Source of the DNA: JAGWRA01 sp035534615
GTDB taxonomy: Bacteria > Acidobacteriota > Vicinamibacteria > Vicinamibacterales > CAVVIG01
Direction: 5' to 3'
DNA: 64,000 nucleotides
NCBI GenBank assembly: GCA_035534615.1
Contig: DATLRO010000004.1
Location: forward strand, 21,165-85,164
Shown: positions 43,241 to 50,715 of the stretch, in pieces
Numbering within the stretch: position 1 is the first letter of the stretch
Layout of the letters: each line of letters opens with the position of its first letter
Made by a program: the position numbers and the translations under genes
Notes under the pieces: generated by a model
Database searches by the model: none
Told to the model about the DNA's origin: nothing
What the model saw: the letters and a program-made list of their open reading frames with translations, nothing else

Positions 43241-44552
43241 CGGCGAGGCCGGCGGCCGACGGCCACGGACTCTCACGCATGGCGTTCAGCACGATCGCCA
43301 GACTGGCGACGGCGAAGAGCCCTGGCGCGAGCGGGTAGCCCCACGCCCGGAACGGCCGCGGCTCGTCCGGACAGCGGCGGCGCAGCACGAACAGCGCGCA
43401 GACGGCGACCCCCGCGAACAGCACGACCGCGAAGCCGGTGTAGGTCAACAGCTGTTCGAACGTCCCCGAGAGCACGAGCAGGCCGCTCCAGAGCGCCTGC
43501 GCCACGATCGCCGCGACCGGCGTCCGGTAGCCCGCGTGGACCCGCGCCGCGCGGTGGAAGAACAGCCCGTCGCGCGCCATCGCGAAATAGACGCGCGGCC
43601 CGGCCAGCACCATCGCGCTGAGACTGCCGAGGATGATCACCAGTGCCAGCAGGCCGATCGCCGAGGCCGCCGCCGGTCCCAGCAGCTGCGCGGCGACCGT
43701 CTCGCCGACCCCGATGCTGCCGGCGAAGCGGTCGATCGGCAGGGCGTAGAGGTAGAGCGCGTTCAGCGCGATGTAGATCGTGACGACGACCAGCGTGCCG
43801 AGCGCCAGGGCGCGCGGCACGTTCCGGCCGGGATCGCGTACCTCTTCCGCGACGTACGCGGCCGCGTTCCAGCCGCTGTAGCTGAACATCACCGGAATCA
43901 GCGCCAGCAGCCAGCTGCCGGCCGACACGGCCTTCGCGGCGTGGAAATGGGCGGCCGCGCCGCCGCCGATGGCGAACCCGAGCGCGACGAAGATCGCCAG
44001 GGCGGCCACCTTCACGCCGGCCAGCGTGTTCTGGAGCAGGCGGCCCGGGCCGAGACCGCGCAGGTGGATGAGTGTCAGGCCGGCAATCACCGCCAGCGCG
44101 ACGATCGACCGGCGCGAGACCGACAGCGTCACCAGGCCGAGCGGGACCGACAGGAGCGGCCTCACGTCCCCGGCCGCCGGAATGAACCGCCCGAGGTACG
44201 CCGCGGCGCCGACCGCGCCGGCGGCGATGGCGCCCGAGAATCCGGCGACGAACGACGTCCAGCCGGTCAGGAACGCCGCCAGCGGCCCGAAGCTCTCGCG
44301 CAGGTACACGTACTCGCCGCCCGCGTGCGGCCGCAGCGCCGCCAGCTCCGCATACGCCATCGCCCCGGCGAACGCCAGCAGACCGCCGGCGATCCAGACG
44401 CTCAAAATCGCCCACGGGTGCGGCAGCATCTGCGCCACGATCCCGGGCGTCGTGAAGATGCCGACACCAATGACGTTGGAAATGACGATGGCCGTGGCGT
44501 CGAGCGGGCCGAGACGACGCTCAAGCGTGGGACGGGACTTGATGTCCGGCAC
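43158..44552 (-). CDS. APC-family amino acid permease
   Basis: A 464-residue permease with about twelve membrane helices. Helix 1 carries VISNVIGVGIF, the G-x-G-I-F substrate site of the APC superfamily, and helix 3 has GGEYVYLRESFGPLAAF. The loop FSYSGWNAAAYVAEEVRDPGR, with conserved Asn and Glu, is typical of L-type/AdiC-related transporters. The substrate is unknown. The start is GTG and has no clear ribosome-binding site. It overlaps the convergent small membrane protein at the 3' end. It and the other permease (11779-13158) share only the general fold. Confidence 0.88.
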   Translation of the reverse strand: MPDIKSRPTLERRLGPLDATAIVISNVIGVGIFTTPGIVAQMLPHPWAILSVWIAGGLLAFAGAMAYAELAALRPHAGGEYVYLRESFGPLAAFLTGWTSFVAGFSGAIAAGAVGAAAYLGRFIPAAGDVRPLLSVPLGLVTLSVSRRSIVALAVIAGLTLIHLRGLGPGRLLQNTLAGVKVAALAIFVALGFAIGGGAAAHFHAAKAVSAGSWLLALIPVMFSYSGWNAAAYVAEEVRDPGRNVPRALALGTLVVVTIYIALNALYLYALPIDRFAGSIGVGETVAAQLLGPAAASAIGLLALVIILGSLSAMVLAGPRVYFAMARDGLFFHRAARVHAGYRTPVAAIVAQALWSGLLVLSGTFEQLLTYTGFAVVLFAGVAVCALFVLRRRCPDEPRPFRAWGYPLAPGLFAVASLAIVLNAMRESPWPSAAGLAVIAAGIPLYWLLRRTPPAVAPSGAPRV

Positions 44553-44609
44553 CGGGGAACCAGGGATCGCGCCGGCAGCGCGCCGGAGTCCGCCGCGGGG
44601 CGAGGCCGC

Positions 44610-45113
44610 TTACGGCGTCAGCAGCACCCGCTTGATGGGGAACTCGCCAAGCTTCGTCCATTGGCTCGAGCCGTACTTGGCGAACAGCGTCACCTGCGCG
44701 TCGACGAACAGATGGTTCTGCAGCATCTGCGGCTCCGGGTCGGTGCCCGTGTAGCCGAGCGACGACTGGAGCGCGAGCACCGGGGTCGTCGTCCCCGGCG
44801 CCAGGCCGTCCGCCCCGGCGACGCTGGTGTACGCCGTGCCCCACTCCTCTTTCTCGCCCACCCGCCGGAACACGGCGTTCACCTGCAGGCTCCCCAGCGC
44901 AGCGCTGGCGTCATTGGTGAGCTTGAACGAAAAGCTCGGCACGATCTTGTGCTCGCCGCCGACGACTCCGTCGCTGTGCCAGCCGGACGAGACGTCACTC
45001 ACCTTCAGGACCTTCTGCAGGTCGACCGCCGGTCCGCCGCACGAGGCCGATACCACGGCCACCGCCAGAGCGGCGCCCCAGAGCCGGACGGTCCGGATCC
45101 ACGACTGCGACAT
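44610..45113 (-). CDS. Small lipoprotein of unknown function
   Basis: A 167-residue protein with a lipoprotein signal ending in VSASC (Cys25), followed by GGPAVDLQKVLK. The mature part looks beta-rich, with alternating hydrophobic segments (IVPSFSFKLTND and LQVNAVFRR). I do not recognise a family. The start is unusual: TACAAT, then AGGAGGC, then ATG, so the only Shine-Dalgarno would lie inside a predicted leader of a few bases or upstream of it. It is transcribed on the same strand as the permease 57 bases downstream. Confidence 0.75.
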   Translation of the reverse strand: MSQSWIRTVRLWGAALAVAVVSASCGGPAVDLQKVLKVSDVSSGWHSDGVVGGEHKIVPSFSFKLTNDASAALGSLQVNAVFRRVGEKEEWGTAYTSVAGADGLAPGTTTPVLALQSSLGYTGTDPEPQMLQNHLFVDAQVTLFAKYGSSQWTKLGEFPIKRVLLTP

Positions 45114-45120
45114 GCCTCCT

Positions 45121-45126
45121 ATTGTA
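45121..45126 (-). promoter_or_regulatory. Candidate -10 element (TACAAT) seven bases before the lipoprotein ATG
   Basis: TACAAT on the minus strand is separated from the ATG by AGGAGGC. A start of transcription at the usual distance would put the RNA end at or near the ATG, leaving the AGGAGG outside the message. Confidence 0.45.
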
Positions 45127-45132
45127 GTGCAA

Positions 45133-46104
45133 TCAGTACTCCCGGACCTCGATGCGCTTGATCGCCTCCTCCCGGCTGATCCGGCCCGTCCGGAAGGCTT
45201 CCAGATCGCGCCCCCGGATCCGCAGGGTCATCGATCGCACGTCAAACGCGTCGTCCGGCGACAGCCGCGCGGGATCCTCATCATCGCGGGCGGCCACCGT
45301 GAGCCACTCATCCGGCCTGAGCGCCAGCGGTCCGCCGTAGTCGAGCATCGCCTCGATCAGGGATTTCTTCACCTCGTTCAGATACGCGCCCTCCGGGTCC
45401 TGCAACAGCGCGGCCTGAGCGGCCGTCTCCCGGGTGGAGAGCGCCGGCGGCACCGCAGCAGGGGCCGCCGGCGCGGTCGACGCCGCCGTCACCGTCGCGG
45501 AGGAGGCCGCGGTCAGGGCCCGAGCCTGGCGGGCGACCGGCTCACCGGGCACCGGCGTGCCCGGCACGGCCGCCCCCTCGGGGGGCAGCATCGGCCCCAT
45601 CTGCAGCTCGACCTGCTGGAGCGCCTCCTCCAGCGAGCGGCGCATGCTGCTGTCGCCGATCGCCTTGACGTGCCGCTTGAGCGCGGCGAGCGCCTCGGCC
45701 AGCGTGGGATCGGGGCGGTCCAGCATCTGGAAGCTCCAGGCGATGCTCCGCCGGAGCGCCGGCACCTCGACGTCGAAGAAGACGCCGTAGTCCGGCAGCC
45801 GGAAGCCGCGCGCCTGGGCCATGCCGGCCAGCACGATCATGTTCGGCATCACCCGGCGGATCCGCTCGCTCAGGATCTCGGCGCCGTGGTCGACGGCGCG
45901 CTGGAGCACCGCCTCCATGACGAAGATCTGATAGCGCGCCCGGGCCCGGGCCTGTGCCCGGGCGTGCGCCTGCGCGACGGCGTCGGCCTGGACCGGCGGC
46001 GCGGTCGCCGGCGCCCTCTGCCCGCGGGCGACTCCCGGCACCACCAGCACCGCGCCGACCAGCACCGTCCTCAACACGTGTCCGACTGCCCCTGAAGCGG
46101 TCAC
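45133..46104 (-). CDS. Exported protein of unknown function in the ECF sigma operon
   Basis: A 323-residue protein with a signal-peptide-like N-terminus (HVLRTVLVGAVLVVPGVARG). An Ala/Arg-rich helix (AVAQAHARAQARARARYQ), a central helical domain and an Ala/Pro/Thr-rich linker follow. The C-terminal domain has EAYLNEVKKSLIEAMLDY-like and RGRDLEAFRTGRISREEAIKR segments. No family recognised. The GTG at 46104 has GGAGGACAGG upstream. It follows the anti-sigma factor after 61 bases. It may be the regulated partner or a target of the sigma factor, but this is only context. Confidence 0.65.
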   Translation of the reverse strand: MTASGAVGHVLRTVLVGAVLVVPGVARGQRAPATAPPVQADAVAQAHARAQARARARYQIFVMEAVLQRAVDHGAEILSERIRRVMPNMIVLAGMAQARGFRLPDYGVFFDVEVPALRRSIAWSFQMLDRPDPTLAEALAALKRHVKAIGDSSMRRSLEEALQQVELQMGPMLPPEGAAVPGTPVPGEPVARQARALTAASSATVTAASTAPAAPAAVPPALSTRETAAQAALLQDPEGAYLNEVKKSLIEAMLDYGGPLALRPDEWLTVAARDDEDPARLSPDDAFDVRSMTLRIRGRDLEAFRTGRISREEAIKRIEVREY

Positions 46105-46165
46105 GACCTGTCCTCCTTCACGGCCGCCCGGCCTCGCGGGCGACCTGCCTGCCCCGATCGGTGTC

Positions 46166-46885
46166 CTACTGCGGCCGCTGCTGGGCCACCTGGACGAGGT
46201 AATTCCACAACTCCCGCTGCTGGGCGACCGCCGCGCCGGTCGTCCCTTCGATCTGCCCGAGATTCTGATCGATCCGGACGAGATCCGCGCGGCGCTGGTA
46301 TTCCATGTCCTGCATCGCCTGCACGAGGCGCAGCGCGAACTCGCGGCGCTGGCGCTGCTCGCTCTGGCTGACGAGGGTCCGGACGCGATCCAGCAGGGCG
46401 GTCTGGTCGGCCGGCGGCACGGACGACGCCGGCGTGCGCGTCTCGAGCTGCTGCTCGACGCGCGACTCGAAGGCCGCCAGCTGCGGCGCAAGCGCCGCCG
46501 GCGCGGCGGCCTCGGCGGCCACCGGCGCGGCCGGCCAGCCGGTCTGGATCTCGAGGCCGCCGGCGCCGTAATGGACGTCGAGGTGTGCCACGGCGGCGCC
46601 CATCGCGAGCACGAGCACGGCGGCGGCCGCCTGCATCGGCACGCGCCAGGCGACCCACCACGGCGCACGATCGGCGCGCGGGATCACGCTGAACCCCGGC
46701 TCGCGCTCCGGCGGCGCCCAGTGGACCAGGCGGCTGCGCACCGCCTGAAGCCCGTCGAGTTCGTCCCGACACTCGGCGCAGGCCGCGAGATGGTCCTCGA
46801 GGCGGGCGCGTTCGTCGTCGTCGCACTCGTCGTAGAGATAGGCAATCAGCCGTTCACGATCGTCGGACGTGTGATGCTGGCTCAT
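46166..46885 (-). CDS. Anti-sigma factor with zinc-finger (ZAS) domain
   Basis: A 239-residue membrane protein. The N-terminal ZAS motif is H-x3-C-x2-C: His32, Cys36 and Cys39 in HLAACAEC. One transmembrane helix (about 81-101) follows, then a periplasmic part with a long helical, Gln/Arg-rich C-terminal half. The ATG overlaps the sigma factor stop by four bases (ATGA), the usual coupling of ECF sigma and anti-sigma genes. It should hold the sigma factor at the membrane until an envelope signal releases it. Confidence 0.87.
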   Translation of the reverse strand: MSQHHTSDDRERLIAYLYDECDDDERARLEDHLAACAECRDELDGLQAVRSRLVHWAPPEREPGFSVIPRADRAPWWVAWRVPMQAAAAVLVLAMGAAVAHLDVHYGAGGLEIQTGWPAAPVAAEAAAPAALAPQLAAFESRVEQQLETRTPASSVPPADQTALLDRVRTLVSQSEQRQRREFALRLVQAMQDMEYQRRADLVRIDQNLGQIEGTTGAAVAQQRELWNYLVQVAQQRPQ

Positions 46886-47514
46886 GATGGTGTCGAAGTG
46901 TGGGGGCCGCGCGCCGCGGCGCCGCGGCCGTCGCGACCCAGCTCGCGCCGGAGCACGCTGAGCCCCTGATACAGTCGCGTCTTGACCGTGCTGAGCGGGC
47001 AGCCGAGCAGCGACGCGATCTCCTGAAACGTCAGACCGTGGTACTCCTTCAGAATGATGGCGGTCCGCTGCTCGTCCGGGAGCGCCGCCATCGCCCGTGC
47101 CACCCGCCGACTCATGTCGTGCCGGGCGACCAGATCCTCGAGCGGCTCGGCCGGTTCCTGCGCCCCGGCCAGATCCACCAGATCGACCCCTTCGGGCGCC
47201 TGCACGACCGGCGCGCGGCGTTCGCGCCGGATCCAGTCCCGGCAGAGGTTCAGCGCGATCCGGTACAGCCAGGAGGAGAACTTGGCCTGGCCCCGGAACC
47301 CGCCCAGCGCCCGGAACGCGCGCAGGAACGTTTCCTGACAGACGTCGCGCGCATCCTCCTCGCGGCCGATGACGCGGTACGCCAGGGCATAGATCGGCCG
47401 CTCCCATCGAACGATGAGCTGATTGAAGCTCTCCGCGTCCCCGCGCATCGAGTGCGCGACGAGCTCCTCATCGGTCCACGTCGCGCGAAGCGCGACCGAT
47501 TCATCTTGCGGCAT
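46882..47514 (-). CDS. ECF-family RNA polymerase sigma factor
   Basis: A 210-residue sigma-70-family protein of the extracytoplasmic-function type. Region 2 has YRVIGREEDARDVCQETFLR. Region 4 has LPDEQRTAIILKEYHGLTFQE, then IASLLGCPLSTVKTRLYQG. The region 1.1 of housekeeping sigmas is absent. The anti-sigma gene begins inside its last four bases. The promoter it recognises, and whether it is autoregulated, is not clear from the upstream 150 bases; no obvious repeated GAAC-type -35 was seen. Confidence 0.92.
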   Translation of the reverse strand: MPQDESVALRATWTDEELVAHSMRGDAESFNQLIVRWERPIYALAYRVIGREEDARDVCQETFLRAFRALGGFRGQAKFSSWLYRIALNLCRDWIRRERRAPVVQAPEGVDLVDLAGAQEPAEPLEDLVARHDMSRRVARAMAALPDEQRTAIILKEYHGLTFQEIASLLGCPLSTVKTRLYQGLSVLRRELGRDGRGAAARGPHTSTPS

Positions 47515-47915
47515 GCAGTCGCGTATCTCGGCCGGCCACCGCGGTCAGGCCGGGGTGACGTCGAAAGTCTGGCGTGCCATCTGGTTAGACGGCCGAAGCA
47601 TCGCGGCAGTCGGCCGGCCCGGGGAGGCCGGCGGCGGCGCGGACTGGTCACGCGGATAGACTCTCAGCATAAACCATTGGCGGGATGGAGATTCCAGCGA
47701 TCGCGCCGCGGCCGGGCCGGCCGGAAGACCCGCCGGGCGCAAAGCCCGCGCCGGGGCTTGCCCGGGCGGGCCGGCGCCGGGCAACCGGTTCACCCGCTCA
47801 ACAGCTCGATGGCGCCGGCCACAGGGCCTGGCGTACAATCGCCCGTCATTCGAGAAGGCCCCGGCACGCCCGCCGCCATCCGGCGGGCCGGCCGGCGGCC
47901 CCGGCCGCTGCACTC
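47515..47915. other. Intergenic region between the ECF sigma gene and the GAF kinase
   Basis: About 400 bases with no convincing gene. It holds a TATGCT hexamer on the minus strand (47671-47666), which could serve the sigma gene, and a TACAAT on the plus strand (47834-47839), which could serve the kinase. There is also a TTGCCCGG/CCGGGCAA inverted repeat (47758-47784) and several GC-rich palindromes. Open frames here have non-coding-like composition. Confidence 0.5.
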
Positions 47916-50069
47916 ATGCCCAGGGTCAGACCGCCACGACGAACCGCTCCGCCGGATCGGCGGGTGCGCCGCGCCGGCGCGGCGGCCGGCGGCCGACCGC
48001 CGGCCGCCCCCGCTGGACCGGCCGCGCTGCCCGGCCTGCTGCTCCGGAGCGCGCAGCCGGCCGACGTCCTGCTGCCGCTGCACCGTGAGGCCATGGCCCT
48101 CACGGGCGGCGTCTGCTCCGTGCTGTTCGAGCACGGGCCGCAGGCCCATCGGCTGCTGCCGACGTCGAGCGCCGGGCTGGTCCACCGGCAGGCGGATCCC
48201 TGGATGCCCGGCCGCGCGGAAGCGAAACGGGCCGACCAGGTGTTTGCCGGCGGGCGGCCGTTTCTGGTGACGAAGACGGCGAAGGACATGCCGGCGCTGG
48301 CGGCGTACGTCCGGACGCCCGGCGCCCTGCTCGTGCCGCTGCAGCGCGGCGCCGAGCGCGTCGGGCTGCTCGTCGTCGGTCTGGAGCACGTACCGGCCGA
48401 TCCCGACGTGCCCGCGCGGCTGGCGGACCTGTCGGATGCGTTCACGCTGGCGCTCGAGCATCTGCGGCAGCGCCGCGACCTGGCGTTGCAGCGCGATCTC
48501 GGGCTCCTCCTGCAGGACTTCACGCAGATCGTCTCGTCGAGTTCACAGCTCGCCCGGGGCCTCGACCTGTTCTGCGCGCGGGCGAACGCGCTGTTCGCCG
48601 CCGACCGCACGTCGATCTGGATGCACGAGCGGCGCGCCCGCCACCTCGTGCTGCAGGCCTCGTCCGACACCGCGCGCGTCGCCGGCGCGGCCCGCGTGCC
48701 GACGGACGACCCGACGTCGCCGGCGGCGGCCGCCATGCGCAACAGCCGGGCCGAGCTGGTGAGCCCGCGCCCGGGGGAGGACGGCGGCCGCTTCGTGCTC
48801 ACGGTGCCGCTCAAGGGATACCGGCGCGCCCTGGGCGCGATCCTCTTCGAGGGGGTGCGCGTCGAGGCCGACAGCGAGCGCGATCTGCTCGAGCGCGCCG
48901 ACCAGGTCGCCCTCCAGCTGTCCCGCGCGATCGAGAACATGCAGCTGCTCGAAGAGGTGCTGCGGTCGCGGCGCGAGCTGGAGAACACGTTCGATTCGAT
49001 CGCGGATCTGGTGGCCGTGTGCGACCGCCGGCGCCGGCTCGTGCGGGTGAACCACGCGTTCGCCGCGCGCGTCGGCCTCGCCCGCGACGAGATCGTCGAC
49101 CGGCCGCTGGCCGACTTCATCGGGCCGGACACGGAGCGCTGGGTGAGCGCGCTCGATCGCTCGCGCGCGCGGCACACCGGCGGCGCCGTGACCCGCGAGA
49201 TCACCGATCCGGTCCTCAACGGCACGTTTTCCATCACCGTCAGCGACCTGCTCCGCCAGGACCACGAGCCGGTCGGCCACGTGATCGTGGCGCGCGACAT
49301 CACCCCCCAGGCGCGCCTGGAAGCCGAGCGGGCGGAGCTGCGGATCAGGCTGACCCAGTCCGAGAAGCTGGCGGCGCTCGGCCAGTTCGTGGCCGGCATC
49401 GCTCACGAGTTGAACAACCCGCTCCAGGGCGTGCTCGGCCACCTCGAGCTGCTGCGCGCCACCGGCGCGTTCCCCACGCAGCTCCGGCGGGAGGTGCAGG
49501 TCATCTACCGCGAGGCCGACCGCGCCGCAAAAATCGTCCGGAACCTGCTGGTGTTCGCCGGCTCGCGGCGCCTGGCGCGGCGCCCGCTGCGGCTCAACGC
49601 CGTCGTCCAGCGCGTGTGCGCGCTGCGCGCGGCCGCCTTCCGGGCCGCCTCGATCGAGGTCGTGCGCCATTATGACGAGCACCTGCCCAAGCTCCAGGGC
49701 GACGCGCTGCTGCTCCACCAGGCCTTCCTGAACATCGTGCTCAACGCCGAGCAGGCGCTGGCCGCCAGGGGCGGAGGGCGGATCGAGGTCCAGACCACGC
49801 TGGACCGGTCGGGCGAGCGGGTCGTCGCCCGCTTCCGGGACACCGGCCCGGGCATCCCGCAAGATGTGCTGCCGCGGATCTTCGAACCGTTCTACACTAC
49901 TAAGGACGTCGGACAGGGGACCGGTCTCGGCCTGGCCATCGCCTACGGCATCATCCAGGAGCACGGGGGGCAGATTCACGCCTCGAATCACCCCGGGGGT
50001 GGGGCGATGTTCACGATCGAGCTGCCGGTCAGGCCGGGCGGCGGTGCGCCGCCCAGGACGCAGGCATGA
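47916..50069 (+). CDS. Soluble GAF-GAF-PAS sensor histidine kinase
   Basis: A 717-residue kinase with no membrane helices. A basic, Pro/Ala-rich leader (1-38) is followed by GAF domains at about 40-180 and 215-345, and a PAS domain (about 355-465: VNHAFAARVGLARDEIVDRPL). HisKA has His497 in AGIAHELNNPLQGVLG, and HATPase_c has DTGPGIPQDV and GTGLGLAIAYGII. The ATG at 47916 is the first plausible start; the N-terminal Ala/Arg-rich leader has uncertain biological value. Its last four bases overlap the start of the HTH-receiver gene, so the two are a cognate pair. Confidence 0.88.
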   Translation: MPRVRPPRRTAPPDRRVRRAGAAAGGRPPAAPAGPAALPGLLLRSAQPADVLLPLHREAMALTGGVCSVLFEHGPQAHRLLPTSSAGLVHRQADPWMPGRAEAKRADQVFAGGRPFLVTKTAKDMPALAAYVRTPGALLVPLQRGAERVGLLVVGLEHVPADPDVPARLADLSDAFTLALEHLRQRRDLALQRDLGLLLQDFTQIVSSSSQLARGLDLFCARANALFAADRTSIWMHERRARHLVLQASSDTARVAGAARVPTDDPTSPAAAAMRNSRAELVSPRPGEDGGRFVLTVPLKGYRRALGAILFEGVRVEADSERDLLERADQVALQLSRAIENMQLLEEVLRSRRELENTFDSIADLVAVCDRRRRLVRVNHAFAARVGLARDEIVDRPLADFIGPDTERWVSALDRSRARHTGGAVTREITDPVLNGTFSITVSDLLRQDHEPVGHVIVARDITPQARLEAERAELRIRLTQSEKLAALGQFVAGIAHELNNPLQGVLGHLELLRATGAFPTQLRREVQVIYREADRAAKIVRNLLVFAGSRRLARRPLRLNAVVQRVCALRAAAFRAASIEVVRHYDEHLPKLQGDALLLHQAFLNIVLNAEQALAARGGGRIEVQTTLDRSGERVVARFRDTGPGIPQDVLPRIFEPFYTTKDVGQGTGLGLAIAYGIIQEHGGQIHASNHPGGGAMFTIELPVRPGGGAPPRTQA

Positions 50070-50653
50070 TTGACGAGACTTTCCTGACGACCGAGGAGGT
50101 TCTGGCGTACCTCCAGGTGAATCTCCGGACCGTGTACCGGCTGATCAAGGCCGGCAAGATTCCGGCCGTGCGGGTCGGGCGCCAGTGGCGCTTCCGCAAG
50201 CGGGACATCGATGCCTGGCTCGACAGCCAGCGTCCGCGCACCGCCCGGGCGGCGGCTCCGGCCCCCGCAGCGGCCCGGACCACGCCGCTCAGCCGGCCCC
50301 GCGTGCTCGTCGTGGACGACGAGGCGAGCATCCGCGATCTGCTGTCGAAGACGCTGGCGCTGGCGGAGTACGACGTCGACGCCGTCCCGGACGGCCGGTC
50401 GGCGCTCGAACGGATGCGCCTGTACCCGTACGACCTGCTCATCATCGATCTCAAGATGCCGGGCATGGACGGCCTGAGCGTGATCCGCGAGGCCAAGCGG
50501 TACAAGGCCGACCTCCCGGTCATCATCATCACCGGCTACTCGACCGAGGCGAGCGCCATCGAGGCGGTCAATCTCGGGGTCGCGGGCTACCTGACCAAGC
50601 CATTCCGCGTCCCGCAGGTGCTGGCCGCGGCCGCCAAGGCGCTCGGCGAATAG
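50066..50653 (+). CDS. Excisionase-type HTH fused to a response-regulator receiver
   Basis: A 195-residue two-domain protein. Residues 5-55 are a MerR/Xis-type helix-turn-helix (TTEEVLAYLQVNLRTVYRLI, then VGRQWRFRKRDIDAWL). An Ala/Pro/Arg-rich linker follows. Residues 78-194 are a receiver: Asp84/Asp85, phospho-acceptor Asp128 in IIDLKMPGMDG, Thr156 and Lys178 in TKPF. Receivers usually precede their output domain; here an excisionase-like HTH is N-terminal. The gene overlaps the kinase by four bases. No recombinase gene lies nearby, so its DNA-binding role is probably transcriptional. Confidence 0.85.
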   Translation: MIDETFLTTEEVLAYLQVNLRTVYRLIKAGKIPAVRVGRQWRFRKRDIDAWLDSQRPRTARAAAPAPAAARTTPLSRPRVLVVDDEASIRDLLSKTLALAEYDVDAVPDGRSALERMRLYPYDLLIIDLKMPGMDGLSVIREAKRYKADLPVIIITGYSTEASAIEAVNLGVAGYLTKPFRVPQVLAAAAKALGE

Positions 50654-50715
50654 GCCGTGCGAGCCCGCCCGGCCCGGACGCCGAGGCCCGCCGCGGTGCC
50701 CCCCGTTCCGTCGTA

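Noticed and set aside
50066..50653. Phage excisionase
   Set aside because: The HTH is of that type, but the protein has a full receiver domain and is coupled to a histidine kinase; no integrase or phage gene lies nearby.
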